A DNA stretch of 64,000 nucleotides from Polyangium sp. 15x6 (GTDB lineage: Bacteria; Myxococcota_A; Polyangia; Polyangiales; Polyangiaceae): the NCBI RefSeq assembly GCF_029960785.1, contig NZ_JASBQE010000020.1, forward strand, positions 93,875 through 157,874, written 5' to 3'. A program made the position numbers and the translations under genes. Positions 31,940 to 41,862 of the stretch are shown here, piece after piece. The notes below the pieces were generated by a model. It saw only the letters and a list, made by a program, of their open reading frames with translations. It made no database searches and had not been told where the DNA came from. Numbering within the stretch: position 1 is the stretch's first letter; the number at the start of each line of letters is the position of its first letter.

Positions 31940-32734
31940 GTGCAGGAAGGTCGAACCCCGATTCACGAGACCCCCGAGGGCGTCGTTCGGCGCCTCGTGG
32001 CCGCGCGCGCGGCGCTCCCGCGCGAGGAGGACCCGGTCCTCGCGTTCGACGCCGACGGTACGCTGTGGAACGGCGACGTCGGCAACGATCTCTTCGAAGC
32101 GCTGATCGCCGAAGAAGCGGTGCGCGAAGAGGCGCGCGCGGCGCTGATCGTCGAAGCTCGCGCCGCTGGCACGAGCGAAGCTGGCAGCACGACCGACATC
32201 GCGCAGGGCCTCTACCGCGCGCTTTCGGACGGCACATATGAAGAAGTCCGCGCCTTCGCGATGATGGCCTGGGTCTTCGCGGGGTTTGCCCTCGCCGAAG
32301 CGGAGGCGTTTGCCCGGCGCGTCATCGCCGCGCGAGGGCTGGATGCGCGGCTGCATCGATTTCTTTCGCCCGTCCTCGCCTGGGCCGAAGCGGAAAAAGT
32401 GCCCGTGTGGGTGGTCTCGGCTTCGCCGCGCTGGATCGTCGAGATTGGCGTCGCGCTCCTCGGAATCCCGGCGCATCGCGTGGTCGCGATGACGCCTCGG
32501 ATAGAGGACGGCCGCATCGCGCCCGAGCTCGCCGGGCGGCCCGTGTATGGCAATGACAAGCCCGTCGCGCTGCGCGAGGCCTGCCCCGGCGGCACGCTGC
32601 TCGGCGCGTTCGGGGATTCGAGTTACGACGTGCCCATGCTCGCGGCTTCACGCGTCCCCGTCGGCGTGCGGCCGAAGGCGGGATTGCTCGCGCGCGCGGC
32701 CGAGGTGCCGAGCCTCGTCGTCGTCGGTACCTGA
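31940..32734 (+). CDS. HAD-superfamily phosphatase
   Basis: 264-residue HAD (type IB, phosphoserine-phosphatase-like) hydrolase. Motif I FDADGTLW, motif II VVSAS, motif III Lys in GNDKP and motif IV GDSSYDVPM are all intact, with a helical cap between. GTG start at 31940 preceded by GGGGGAG. The stop is 3 bp before the ABC ATPase gene, so it leads the transporter operon and may dephosphorylate the imported compound or a metabolite of it; the substrate is unknown. Confidence 0.85.
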   Translation: MQEGRTPIHETPEGVVRRLVAARAALPREEDPVLAFDADGTLWNGDVGNDLFEALIAEEAVREEARAALIVEARAAGTSEAGSTTDIAQGLYRALSDGTYEEVRAFAMMAWVFAGFALAEAEAFARRVIAARGLDARLHRFLSPVLAWAEAEKVPVWVVSASPRWIVEIGVALLGIPAHRVVAMTPRIEDGRIAPELAGRPVYGNDKPVALREACPGGTLLGAFGDSSYDVPMLAASRVPVGVRPKAGLLARAAEVPSLVVVGT

Positions 32735-32737
32735 GCC

Positions 32738-33823
32738 ATGGCTACGATCGAGCTTCGTGGCCTCGTCCGCCGGCACCCCGGCACCGAAATCCCCGCCCTC
32801 GACAAACTCGACCTCGACGTGCGCGACGGCGAGATGCTCGTGCTCGTCGGCCCTTCGGGTTGCGGCAAATCGACGACGCTGCGCCTCGTCTCGGGGCTCG
32901 ACACGCCCGACGCGGGGACGATCCGGATCGACGGACGCGACGTCACGCGCGTGGCGCCGCAGGATCGGGACGTCGCGATGGTCTTTCAGGGATATGCCCT
33001 CTATCCGCACATGAAGGTGCGCGAGATTCTGGCGTTCCCCCTCAAGATGCGCGACGTGCCGCGGCCCGAGCAGGAGAAAAAGGTCCTCGAGGCGGCGGAG
33101 ATGCTGGGTTTGTCGAAGCTGCTCGATCGGCGGCCGGGGGAGCTGTCGGGCGGGGAGCGGCAGCGGGTCGCGATGGGGCGAGCCATCGTGCGTTCTCCGC
33201 GCGTTTTTCTCTTCGACGAGCCGCTTTCGAACCTCGACGCCGCGCTCCGGGCGGAACTCCGGGTCGAGCTCGCTTCGCTCGTGCGCAGGCTCGGTGTCAC
33301 GAGCATTTACGTCACGCACGATCAGGTCGAGGCGATGACGATCGGCGATCGAATCGCCGTGATGAAGGGCGGCGTGCTCCAGCAAGTGGGGACGCCCAAG
33401 GAGATTTACGAGGCGCCGGCGAATGTCTTCGTGGCCTCGTTCCTCGGCGCGCCGGCCATCAATCGCATCGAGGCGACGCACCACGCGGGAACGATCGAGG
33501 CGCCGAGCCTCCTTTTTTCGGTACCGATGACGCTCGGGCTCCCGAACCGCGTCGTCGTGGGGATCCGGCCGGAGCACGTATCGATCGTGCGTGACAAACC
33601 ACGCGCCGACGACATTACAATCTCCACGAAGGTCGTGCACGCCGAGCCGCTCGGCGCCGAGACGTACCTTTACCTCGACGCCTCGGGGACACGCATCGCG
33701 GCGCGTATGCCGGGCTGGGGGGCCTTTTCGCCGGGCGACGCGCTCGTTGCGGCGGTCGATCTGCGCCATTGCTTGTTCTTCGATGCCCAGACGGGCCGAA
33801 GGGTCGCGGAGGCGCGAGGATGA
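32738..33823 (+). CDS. Sugar ABC transporter ATPase (MalK/UgpC type)
   Basis: 361 residues. Walker A GPSGCGKST, signature LSGGERQRVAMGRA, Walker B VFLFDEPLSNLD, switch His in YVTHDQVEAMT, and a C-terminal TOBE/regulatory domain (about 235-361), the layout of carbohydrate-importer ATPases. It energises the two permeases encoded downstream. The stop overlaps the start of the binding-protein gene (ATGA). Confidence 0.95.
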   Translation: MATIELRGLVRRHPGTEIPALDKLDLDVRDGEMLVLVGPSGCGKSTTLRLVSGLDTPDAGTIRIDGRDVTRVAPQDRDVAMVFQGYALYPHMKVREILAFPLKMRDVPRPEQEKKVLEAAEMLGLSKLLDRRPGELSGGERQRVAMGRAIVRSPRVFLFDEPLSNLDAALRAELRVELASLVRRLGVTSIYVTHDQVEAMTIGDRIAVMKGGVLQQVGTPKEIYEAPANVFVASFLGAPAINRIEATHHAGTIEAPSLLFSVPMTLGLPNRVVVGIRPEHVSIVRDKPRADDITISTKVVHAEPLGAETYLYLDASGTRIAARMPGWGAFSPGDALVAAVDLRHCLFFDAQTGRRVAEARG

Positions 33824-35091
33824 GCGCGCGCCTCGGGCGCAGGGACGCGCTGATCACGCTCGCCTCCTCGTTCGCCGCCCTCGCGGGGGCGGGCTGCGCG
33901 CGCGGCGGCAGGGACGGCGAGGCGTCGCTCTGGTTCGCTTATGGCGGCACGAACCGCGAGGTCCTGCTCTCGCTCGTCGATCGGTTCAACGCCGAGCAAA
34001 GCACCCATCGCATCAAGGCCATTTATCAGGGCGATTATTTCGAGGCCCTGGCGAAACTCCGCACGGCCATCGCGGCGCGCGCGGCGCCGGCGCTCACGCA
34101 CGTCGTCGGCGAGGTCGTGCCTTACCTCGCGCAGGCCGGCACGCTCCTGCCCATCGACGAGACGAACCACGTGACCGGCGACGTCGTCCCTGCCCTCGGG
34201 CAAACCGGGTGTTTCGTGCGCGGCGGCGAGCGTCCGATCGTTTGCGCGCCGTTCAATCGGTCGACGCCGATCGCGTATTACAACCGCGCGATGTTCGACG
34301 AGCTCGGCCTGCGCCCGCCGACCACCTGGAACGAGCTCGTATCCGTGGCCCGCGCGGCGACGGTCCGGGCGAGCGACGGGACCGTGACCCGCCACGGATT
34401 CGCCTGCCCCATCGATTGGTGGTTCTGGGTCGCGCTCGTGGGGCAAGCGGGCGGGGCCGTGGTCGAGGACGACGGGACGCCCTCGCTCGGCGGCGAGGCC
34501 GGGGTGCGGGCGCTCGAATTCTGGCAAAGGCTCGTCCACGAGGAGCGCACGATGAAGCCGCCGCCGGGCCGCGATTACAATGCCTGGCAAGCCACGAACA
34601 CCGATTTTCTCGCGGGCCGGGTGGCCATGATCTGGACCTCGACGGCGTTCCTCAAGTACCTCGAAACGAACGCGAAGTTCCCGGTCGGCGCCGCGCCGCT
34701 GCCGGGGGACGTGCGGAAGAGCGTGCCCACGGGCGGCACGATGTTCGTGATCCCGGCTGCCTCCTCGGAGCGTGAGCGCCCCGCGGCCCGCGCGTTTTTG
34801 CAATGGATGATGTTGCCGCGGCAGGCGAACGAGTGGGCCACGCGGACGGGGTATCTCCCCGTCTCGCAGAAGGGGCTCGCCGAGCTCGAAGCGAGCGGGT
34901 ATTACGGCGAGCATCCGAATGATCGGGTCGCGCTCGATCAATTGAAAGACGCCTTCGCGTGGCCCTGGGCGCCATCCTTGTTCCGCATCCAGCGCGAGGC
35001 GGTGCAGCCGCGGCTCGAAGAGGCCGTCCTCGCCCGCAAGGACGCGCGGGCGACGCTCGACGAGGCGCGCCGCGCCGCGGGGGAGCCATGA
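33820..35091 (+). CDS. ABC sugar-binding lipoprotein
   Basis: 423-residue family 1 extracellular solute-binding protein. Twin-Arg-free signal with lipobox LAGAGC (Cys about 27), then SLWFAYGGTNREVL and the family motif FNAEQSTHRIKAIYQGDYFEALAKL, later AGRVAMIWTST. Expected to capture the sugar at the periplasmic face. Overlaps both neighbours by 4 bp. Close in shape to UgpB/MalE; the ligand cannot be told from sequence, but its place beside glgE-treS favours trehalose, maltose or an oligomer. Confidence 0.92.
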   Translation: MSARLGRRDALITLASSFAALAGAGCARGGRDGEASLWFAYGGTNREVLLSLVDRFNAEQSTHRIKAIYQGDYFEALAKLRTAIAARAAPALTHVVGEVVPYLAQAGTLLPIDETNHVTGDVVPALGQTGCFVRGGERPIVCAPFNRSTPIAYYNRAMFDELGLRPPTTWNELVSVARAATVRASDGTVTRHGFACPIDWWFWVALVGQAGGAVVEDDGTPSLGGEAGVRALEFWQRLVHEERTMKPPPGRDYNAWQATNTDFLAGRVAMIWTSTAFLKYLETNAKFPVGAAPLPGDVRKSVPTGGTMFVIPAASSERERPAARAFLQWMMLPRQANEWATRTGYLPVSQKGLAELEASGYYGEHPNDRVALDQLKDAFAWPWAPSLFRIQREAVQPRLEEAVLARKDARATLDEARRAAGEP

Positions 35092-35966
35092 AGCCGAAGC
35101 GCCCGCTCGATCCGTACCTCTTCCTCGCCCCGACGGCGCTCGTGCTCGGCCTCTTCTTTTTCTGGCCGCTCGCGCTCGTCTTCAAGAACAGCTTTTATCG
35201 CTGGGACATGCTCACGCCCCCCGAATGGGTGGGCGCCGCCAATTACACGCAGATCCTCGCGAGCGGCGAGCTCTGGGGCACGATCGGGCGGACGCTCTCG
35301 TACAGCGTCGTGGTCGTCGTCGTTTCGCTCGCGCTCGGCCTCGGGCTCGCGCTCGCGCTCGATCGCCCCGGGAAACTTTATGCCTTCGTGCGGGGCGCGG
35401 TCTTCAGCGCGTACGTCGTCTCGTGGGTCGCCGTGGCCCTGCTCTGGATGTGGATCCTCGACGCGGACGGCGGGCTGCTCTCCACGCTCTGCCGCGCCGT
35501 CGGCATCGCCCCCAAAAATTGGCTCGGTGATCCCGCGGTCGCGCTCTACACGCTCGCGGCCGTGAGCGTCTGGAAAATCACGGGGTATTCGATGGTGATT
35601 TTCCTGGCCGGATTGCAGGACATCCCGCGCTCCTTGCACGAGGCCGCGGCGCTCGACGGCGCCGGGCCCTTTTCGCGATTCCTGCACGTCACCTGGCCGA
35701 TGCTGCGCCCGAGCGCCTCGTTCGTCGGGACGACCAGCCTGATCCTCTCGTTCCAGGCCTTCGACGTGGTCCGCGTGATGACCCAGGGCGGGCCCGTGAA
35801 ATCGACGACGGTCTTCGTCTACGCGATTTACGAGCACGTCTTCGTGAACCTGCGCGTCGGACGGGCGAGCGCGATGACCGTCGCGTTTTTCGTGCTCCTG
35901 CTCGTGCTCACGGCCCTGCAGCTCGGGTCCTGGCAGCTCGGCAAGACGGGCGCGAGGCGCGCATGA
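35088..35966 (+). CDS. Sugar ABC transporter permease (MalF/UgpA type)
   Basis: 292 residues, six hydrophobic segments (first PYLFLAPTALVLGLFFFWPLAL without its charged ends). The cytoplasmic EAA loop is EAAALDGAGPFSRFLHVTWP, which docks on the ATPase. ATG at 35088 overlaps the binding-protein stop; the last codons overlap the second permease. Confidence 0.93.
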   Translation: MKPKRPLDPYLFLAPTALVLGLFFFWPLALVFKNSFYRWDMLTPPEWVGAANYTQILASGELWGTIGRTLSYSVVVVVVSLALGLGLALALDRPGKLYAFVRGAVFSAYVVSWVAVALLWMWILDADGGLLSTLCRAVGIAPKNWLGDPAVALYTLAAVSVWKITGYSMVIFLAGLQDIPRSLHEAAALDGAGPFSRFLHVTWPMLRPSASFVGTTSLILSFQAFDVVRVMTQGGPVKSTTVFVYAIYEHVFVNLRVGRASAMTVAFFVLLLVLTALQLGSWQLGKTGARRA

Positions 35967-36769
35967 AGCTCCGCTTTTCGTGGATCCTGCTCGTCGTCGT
36001 GGCCCTGCTCTGGGTCGGGCCCTATGCGTGGATGGTGCTCACCTCGCTCCGGACCTTGCCGGAGATCGTCGCGGCGCCCGCGTGGCCCATCCCGAAATCG
36101 ATCCAGTTCGAGGCCTATCGCGAGGTCTTCCGGACGATCCCCGTCGGCCTTTATTTCCTCAACACGACGGCCATGGCCGTGGCCATCGCGCTCCTCCAGA
36201 TCCTGCTCGCGTTGCCCGCGGGATACGCGCTCGCCAAGCTGCATTTCGTCGGCAAGAAGGTCGCCTTCGCGCTCGTCCTCGCCTGCCTCCTCATCCCGGC
36301 GCAGGTCACGTTCGTCCCCGTCTTCTCGATGCTCGGCCCGATCGGCCTCGTGAACACGTTCGCGGCGCTCATCCTGCCATTCGGCGTGAGCGCGCTCGGG
36401 ACGTTCCTCGTGCGGCAAGCGCTGCTCTCCGTGCCCGACGAGATGATCGAGGCGGCGCGCCTCGACGGCGCGAGCGAGCTTCGTATCGTCTACGGCCTGC
36501 TCGCCCCGATGGTACGGCCGACCCTCGCGTCGCTGTTCCTCTTCAGCTTCGTCTTCCATTACAACGATTATTTCTGGCCGCTCGTCATGACGACCGACGA
36601 CGACGTGCGCACCTTGCCCCTCGCCGTCGCCCTGCTCCGCGAGCAAGGCACCGGCGTGCGCTGGCACATCGTGATGGCGGGGAACGTGATCCTGAGTTTG
36701 CCCGTCCTCGCGCTCTTCGCGGCCGTGCAAAAGCAGATCTTACGGGCGGTGACGGCGCGGGTCGGGTAG
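35963..36769 (+). CDS. Sugar ABC transporter permease (MalG/UgpE type)
   Basis: 268 residues with six transmembrane segments, EAA loop EAARLDGASELRIVYGLLAP and the family-typical YNDYFWPLVMT near the C-terminus. Last gene of the operon HAD phosphatase-ATPase-binding protein-permease-permease. Stop is 5 bp from the convergent pentapeptide gene; no terminator hairpin is evident in that gap. Confidence 0.93.
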   Translation: MKLRFSWILLVVVALLWVGPYAWMVLTSLRTLPEIVAAPAWPIPKSIQFEAYREVFRTIPVGLYFLNTTAMAVAIALLQILLALPAGYALAKLHFVGKKVAFALVLACLLIPAQVTFVPVFSMLGPIGLVNTFAALILPFGVSALGTFLVRQALLSVPDEMIEAARLDGASELRIVYGLLAPMVRPTLASLFLFSFVFHYNDYFWPLVMTTDDDVRTLPLAVALLREQGTGVRWHIVMAGNVILSLPVLALFAAVQKQILRAVTARVG

Positions 36770-36774
36770 CGCGT

Positions 36775-37380
36775 TCATTCGTCTCGGTGCTCGGCGAAGC
36801 CGATCACGCGCATGCCGAACGAGGCCGCGAGGAGGATCGCCGTATCGAGCGGAACCTGAGCGCCCTTCACCTTGTTCTTCGCCGGATCGACGTACAGATC
36901 CGAGGAGCGGGGGAACTGCGCATTGCGAAGATCGCAATCATCGAAGCGCGTCCCCGCGAAACGGCACTCCTCGAACACGGCGCCGGAGAGGTCCGTCGCC
37001 GCGAAGACCGACTCGGTGATCCCGCACCGCGTGAAGTGCGTCTTGCGCAGCGCGAGCGAGTCCATCACGGTGTATCGGAGGTCGCAGTCCTCGAAGGATA
37101 CGTCGGGGAACTTTGCGATCTTCGTCCAGTTGATCCCCATCAGCTTGCAAGACTTGAACGTCACGCCCCGCAACGAGAGCATGGTGACGTCGGCTTGCCG
37201 CAGATCACATTCCTCGAATGTACAGCCCTCGAGCCGCGTCCGCGACCATCGGCCCTCGCTGAGCTTGGAGCGTCGAAATACGCAGGAGGAGAACTCTCGA
37301 TCACGCAGGTCCGCTCGTTCGAGAGTGACCTTGTCGAATGTCTCGCCGTCGAACGAATTCTTGCCTTCGAATGGGTTCAT
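36775..37380 (-). CDS. Pentapeptide-repeat protein
   Basis: 201 residues built of A(D/N)LxX-type repeats (LERADLRD, EFSSCVF, RLEGCTFEECDLRQADV, FEDCDLRYTV, DLSGAVFEECRF, RFDDCDLRNAQF) that fold as a right-handed quadrilateral beta-helix. Some family members mimic DNA and shield gyrase; many are of unknown function, and nothing here decides. ATG 37380 is chosen over a TTG at 37419. Ends with a hydrophobic LAASFGMRVIGF tail. Confidence 0.85.
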   Translation of the reverse strand: MNPFEGKNSFDGETFDKVTLERADLRDREFSSCVFRRSKLSEGRWSRTRLEGCTFEECDLRQADVTMLSLRGVTFKSCKLMGINWTKIAKFPDVSFEDCDLRYTVMDSLALRKTHFTRCGITESVFAATDLSGAVFEECRFAGTRFDDCDLRNAQFPRSSDLYVDPAKNKVKGAQVPLDTAILLAASFGMRVIGFAEHRDE

Positions 37381-37422
37381 CTGGCGATCATCATAGGCCG
37401 GTCGCCATCCCGGTTTCAATGC

Positions 37423-38109
37423 CTAAGGCATTTTCGTGATCTCGTTCTTCTTCTCCAGCGCCTTCGCCCTCAGAGCCGCCTTCTTCGCCGCCTCCGCCTC
37501 CTCCGCCGCCCTCGCCTCGTGCATCAAGTATTGCTCCTGCGTGAGCTGGCCGAGGACATCGCTGCCCGCGTGCATGCGGGGCCGCTCCGGCGCGAGCCCG
37601 ATGCCCCCCATCCTCCTGTCCACGGGCATACCCATTGACGCCCCCACCGCGCCCGCCCCCACGGCCAAGACGGCGAGGAACCGCCGCGCCCGACGACTTC
37701 GCACGCCCTCGGGGCAATCGGCCGTCATGACCGTGCCGTCCTTGCGCCGGTAGAACTTGGCGCAGAGGTTGCCCCCTTTCTCGTGAATGAGCTGCTCGGC
37801 CTCCTGCGTGGTCATCGCCGAGAGATTGTAAACCTTCTTTTCGCAGGACGGACAGAACCGCGTGCGGTCGTCGCCCACCATCTTGTCCCAGTCGGCATGG
37901 CAAGGGGCCGCGACCTCGACCCGCGACAGCAAGGGCAAACGCCGCCTTTCTTCGAGCCTTCGCTTCACGTCCGCGAGCTCCTTGCCGAGGTCGGCTTCCT
38001 CGCGTGACAGGCCTTCGAGCTCGCGCCGCTGCACCTCGATCTGCGCGAGGCGGCCCTCGATCTCAGCCTTTTTCGTCTGCAGGGCAAACTCGTCGTCGCG
38101 GTAGGCCAT
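37423..38109 (-). CDS. Coiled-coil protein with Cys-rich GDDR-RFC domain and TM segment
   Basis: 228 residues. N-terminal coiled coil (about 6-62), then a compact Cys domain (about 66-140): PCHADWDKMVGDDRTRFCPSC, VYNLSAMTTQEAEQL, LCAKFYRRKDGTV and ADCPEG. This pattern occurs in many uncharacterised bacterial proteins and its Cys spacing suggests metal binding. It is followed by one hydrophobic segment (FLAVLAVGAGAVGASMG) and a charged C-terminal helix. The N-terminus has no signal, so the Cys domain is probably cytoplasmic. Function unknown. Confidence 0.75.
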   Translation of the reverse strand: MAYRDDEFALQTKKAEIEGRLAQIEVQRRELEGLSREEADLGKELADVKRRLEERRRLPLLSRVEVAAPCHADWDKMVGDDRTRFCPSCEKKVYNLSAMTTQEAEQLIHEKGGNLCAKFYRRKDGTVMTADCPEGVRSRRARRFLAVLAVGAGAVGASMGMPVDRRMGGIGLAPERPRMHAGSDVLGQLTQEQYLMHEARAAEEAEAAKKAALRAKALEKKNEITKMP

Positions 38110-38172
38110 GCCCTTTGGACGCGCGATTGCGCGCCCGCGTTTGCTGGCAAGCGAATTTTCTCGACGGCGCGC

Positions 38173-38613
38173 TCAGTTGCGGCCGTTCAGCAGGTCCTTG
38201 CGCGTGGAGACCAGAAACGGGTTCACCACGCTCGCCGGCACCGTCGTCCCCGCCGCCTGCGTGGCCGGCGTCTCGTTCACCGTCTTGCGCGGAATGCGCG
38301 GCTTCGGCTTGGGGAGCGGCTGGGGCTCGGGCTCGGCGACGGGGCCGAGGGCGAGCTCGATCGAGGCCTTGGCCTTGGCGATCTGGGCGAGCGCGTTCGC
38401 GCGCTCCCGGGGGCGAGCGGCGGTGGCTTGCTCGACCTCCTGCTCGGCGCGCTCGAGGAACGCGAAGCCCCGCGCGAGCTTGAGCCGCGTGATCTGCTCG
38501 GCCGTCGGGAGATCCGCGTCACACGCGGCCGACTCCTGCACCGCGCCCCGACCGACGACGACGACGAGCGCCCCCGCGAGCACCAGCGTCGAGACCTTCC
38601 ACACGTTCACCAT
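38173..38613 (-). CDS. Small exported or membrane-anchored helical protein
   Basis: 146 residues. N-terminal hydrophobic segment (VSTLVLAGALVVVVG) acts as signal or anchor; then a predicted helix (about 40-95, EQITRLKLARGFAFLERAEQ) and a Pro/Lys-rich tail. ATG at 38613 is supported by GGAGGGAGG 6 bp upstream. No family recognised. Confidence 0.7.
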   Translation of the reverse strand: MVNVWKVSTLVLAGALVVVVGRGAVQESAACDADLPTAEQITRLKLARGFAFLERAEQEVEQATAARPRERANALAQIAKAKASIELALGPVAEPEPQPLPKPKPRIPRKTVNETPATQAAGTTVPASVVNPFLVSTRKDLLNGRN

Positions 38614-38646
38614 CACGTCCTCCCTCCGAGCGCGAGCGTCGCGCGC

Positions 38647-38709
38647 TCGCCATGTGGCGAGGTCGGGTCTTTCTGTGACCAACTTTTTTTCGGGACGAGG
38701 ATATCCTCG
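38647..38709. promoter_or_regulatory. Two perfect palindromes upstream of the small exported protein gene
   Basis: TCGCCATGTGGCGA (38647-38660) and CGAGGATATCCTCG (38696-38709), both 14 bp and fully symmetric, flank an A/T run (38683-38690) in the 178-bp gap between the stop at 38792 and the start at 38613, both minus strand. They could be protein-binding sites; the second could also pair as part of a terminator with the A/T run. Role inferred only from symmetry and place. Confidence 0.3.
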
Positions 38710-38791
38710 CCGCCATGACGGCCCTGTCCGCCCCGAAGGCCACGGGCGAGACGTCCGGGACGAGGCGCCGGTCGATGGAAGCGCGGCGCGG

Positions 38792-40243
38792 TCAGGGCGA
38801 GAGCTCGACGAAAAACCCGTCGAACCCGCCGGCGCTCTCGGGCTCGTCGAGGACGCCCGTGAGCTTGCTCTGGAAGCCGCCGACGAGGAGCGGACGGCCC
38901 GTCTTGGGGGAGACGTCGACGGCGGTGATCCCCTGGAGCCAGGCGTCGCCATAGTCGTGGCCCCAGACCACCTCGAGGGTCCCGCCGCGCAGCTTGAAGG
39001 CGCAGGCGTCGCCGTCGATGGGGCTCGATGTCTCGAGGACCTTGATGCCGAGCTGGATCTGCTGCGTGAAATAGCAGCCGATCACGACATCCCCGGCCGG
39101 ATCGAATGCGACGCCGGTGCCGGAGTGGAGACCGGGTCCTTGGAATGCCGCGCTCCGGAGGAGCGCGCCGTCCGTCGACGAATAAAACGCGGCGAACATG
39201 TCCCAGACGAGCTGGTCGTCGTTCGTGTATTGCTTGCCGAGGAGGTCCATCGTCCCGCCGCGGAAATTGCCGACGACCGCGATTTCGCCGCTCTTCTCGG
39301 AGACGTCGATCGCGTCGACGACCTGGTCGCCCGACCCGCCCATTCTCTGCGCCCATTCCACCCCGCCCGACGCCGCGTCGAGGCGCGCGAGGAACATGTC
39401 GCTCCCCTGGGTGAGCTCGCCCTCGAGCGGCCCGAAGGAGCTCGCCCCCTCCATGCTTCCGGCCGCAAGGACGTCGCCGTCGTTCGTGACCGCGAGCGCG
39501 TTCACCGCCTGGGCCCCCTCGCCGAGCACCAGCGCCTGCCAGCGGAACGTGCCATCGCCCTTGTAGGACACCACGAACCCGTCCGCCGTACCCGATGCCG
39601 CGAGCGGTTCCTTGCCGTCGAAGCTCACCGACCCCGCGAACTCGCCGCCGAGGTACACGTTGCCCGCCGCGTCGAATGCGACGGCGTATGCCGCCTGGTG
39701 GAACTCGTCCCCGAAGGCCTTGATGTACCGGAGCGCGCCCTTCGCGTCGAACACGGCCAGGAACGCGTCACGCTCGTTCGACTTCGAGGTGTACGACTCG
39801 ATCCCGATCTGGAGCGTGCCATTGAAAAAACCGGCCACCGCGACGTCACCGTTCGGCGCGATCGCGAGGCTCGCGACGTGGACGAGCGTGCCTTCCTTCC
39901 CCGGCACGAACTTGCCGGACCAATCCGAGACCTCTCCGTCGGGGCCGCGCCGGGTGAGCAGGGCGCGGCCACTTTTCGGCGCGCCCTCGGCCTCCGCCGC
40001 CCCCGACCCGAAGCCGCCCAGGAACACCACGCCGTCGCTCGAGGCCGCGACAGCGTGGAAGACGTCGTCCTGCGGGGTGACGACCCCATGCCCGAGGGCG
40101 ACCGGCGACCCATCGCAGGTCACCTCCGCGCTGCATCCTTCGCCGAGCCCCGGCGGCGGCGGCGGCTCGTACTGCGTGACCGTGCATCCCCCCACGGAAG
40201 CGAGACCCGAACCTAGAACGACCGCAAGCGCAAGCTTCCTCAT
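38792..40243 (-). CDS. SBBP-repeat beta-propeller lipoprotein
   Basis: 483 residues with lipobox LASVGGC (Cys20). The remainder is a series of about seven blades of the SBBP type: VFHAVAASSDGVVFLGGFGSG, AVAFDAAGNVYLGGEFAG, ALAVTNDGDVLAAGSM, AIDVSEKSGEIAVVGNFRGG, GVAFDPAGDVVIGCYF, AVDVSPKTGRPLLVGGF, each ending in a (V/L)GG-F turn. Presumably cell-surface; the function of these abundant myxobacterial lipoproteins is not established. A candidate promoter lies 67 bp upstream of the start. Confidence 0.88.
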   Translation of the reverse strand: MRKLALAVVLGSGLASVGGCTVTQYEPPPPPGLGEGCSAEVTCDGSPVALGHGVVTPQDDVFHAVAASSDGVVFLGGFGSGAAEAEGAPKSGRALLTRRGPDGEVSDWSGKFVPGKEGTLVHVASLAIAPNGDVAVAGFFNGTLQIGIESYTSKSNERDAFLAVFDAKGALRYIKAFGDEFHQAAYAVAFDAAGNVYLGGEFAGSVSFDGKEPLAASGTADGFVVSYKGDGTFRWQALVLGEGAQAVNALAVTNDGDVLAAGSMEGASSFGPLEGELTQGSDMFLARLDAASGGVEWAQRMGGSGDQVVDAIDVSEKSGEIAVVGNFRGGTMDLLGKQYTNDDQLVWDMFAAFYSSTDGALLRSAAFQGPGLHSGTGVAFDPAGDVVIGCYFTQQIQLGIKVLETSSPIDGDACAFKLRGGTLEVVWGHDYGDAWLQGITAVDVSPKTGRPLLVGGFQSKLTGVLDEPESAGGFDGFFVELSP

Positions 40244-40309
40244 ACGCCATCTCCCGTGGAGCGCCGGGTCGTCGCCTCCAAGCGGCGCGAGCTCGACGCA
40301 ATGCGGCAG

Positions 40310-40338
40310 ATTGTCGGGGCGCCTGGAAGCGGCGTCAA
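40310..40338 (-). promoter_or_regulatory. Candidate promoter of the SBBP lipoprotein gene
   Basis: On the minus strand TTGACG (plus 40333-40338) and GACAAT (plus 40310-40315) are separated by exactly 17 bp. The -35 is one base from consensus, the -10 matches four of six. It is directed at the start codon at 40243. Confidence 0.5.
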
Positions 40339-40398
40339 TGACTGGAAATGTGTAATCTTTTTCGCGGGGAAGGCGCGAAGAGAGCGAGGCGGGGGAGA

Positions 40399-40890
<492 letters not shown>

Positions 40891-40921
40891 GTGGATCGTC
40901 TCCCTGTTCGGTTTGGCGCGG

Positions 40922-40949
40922 AGTGTACACACAAGGACGAGCGCCACAA
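40922..40949 (-). promoter_or_regulatory. Candidate promoter of tpx
   Basis: Minus-strand TTGTGG (plus 40944-40949) and TACACT (plus 40922-40927), 16-bp spacer, about 30 bp before the tpx Shine-Dalgarno region start. Match to consensus is moderate. Confidence 0.35.
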
Positions 40950-40964
40950 GGGGCGAAACTCTGC

Positions 40965-41795
40965 CTACGTGACGTCCGGGAGACCCTCGATACCCACGAG
41001 CTTCGCGCTGACCTCGTAGAGCCGGCGCTGGAGCGCGCGATCGTGCGAAGCCTGCGACGAGGCCTCCTCGTGCTCGTCGGAGAAATATTTGCAGGTGACC
41101 CCGGCGAGCGCGGGGTCGATCGCGAGCCGGACGGACGTCGCGGCGCCCTGCACGACCGTGCCCCCGCCCATCCCGAAGCCGCTGCGCAAAAGCTTCGTGC
41201 TGATGACGCCCGGATGCAGCGCATTCGACGTGACGCGCGTCCCCGCGAGGCGCCGCCCGATTTCGTAGGCGAAAAGCACGTTCGCGAGCTTCGACGTGGC
41301 GTACGCCGTATAACCGTGGAAATACCGCTCCGAGGTGAGGTCGGCGAAATCGATTTGCCCGCGAGCATGGGCGATCGAGCTCACGGTGACGATGCGGCCG
41401 CCGTCGCTCTTCTGGACGTGCGGGAGGAGCAGGTGCGTGAGCAGGAACGGCGCGAGGTGATTGACGGCGAACGTCGTCTCGAATCCGTCCTCCGTGAGCT
41501 TTCGCTCGTGCATGAAGACGCCGGCATTGTTGAGCAGCACGTCGAGGCGCTCCACGTGGGCCATGACGTCCGCCGCGAGCGCGCGGACCGCGGCCATCGA
41601 CGAGAGATCCGCGGCGACGGGTACGAGATCGCTCGATCGGCTCTCCCGGGCGAGCACCTCGCAGACGGCCTTCGCTTTGGCCGCGGTTCGCCCGTGCACG
41701 AGGACACGGGCGCCGCGACGAAGGAGCTCGAGCGCGGTCTGGCGTCCGATTCCGTCGGTCGCGCCGGTGACGAGGACGATCCGCTGCTGGGACAT
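40965..41795 (-). CDS. Short-chain dehydrogenase/reductase
   Basis: 276 residues of the SDR family (retinol-dehydrogenase/WW-oxidoreductase-like subgroup). NAD(P)-binding [12 protein letters not shown], catalytic Ser in VTVSSIAHA and YxxSK in YATSKLAN, then HPGVISTKL. The Arg/Lys-rich [10 protein letters not shown] after strand 2 favours NADP. Substrate unknown. Ends 74 bp before tpx on the same strand. Confidence 0.9.
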   Translation of the reverse strand: MSQQRIVLVTGATDGIGRQTALELLRRGARVLVHGRTAAKAKAVCEVLARESRSSDLVPVAADLSSMAAVRALAADVMAHVERLDVLLNNAGVFMHERKLTEDGFETTFAVNHLAPFLLTHLLLPHVQKSDGGRIVTVSSIAHARGQIDFADLTSERYFHGYTAYATSKLANVLFAYEIGRRLAGTRVTSNALHPGVISTKLLRSGFGMGGGTVVQGAATSVRLAIDPALAGVTCKYFSDEHEEASSQASHDRALQRRLYEVSAKLVGIEGLPDVT

Positions 41796-41862
41796 GATGC
41801 TCTTGTGCCTCTGCTCCCCTCGCGCGGGAGCAAAAAGGGATCAGGGGAAGGGGATCAGGGCG

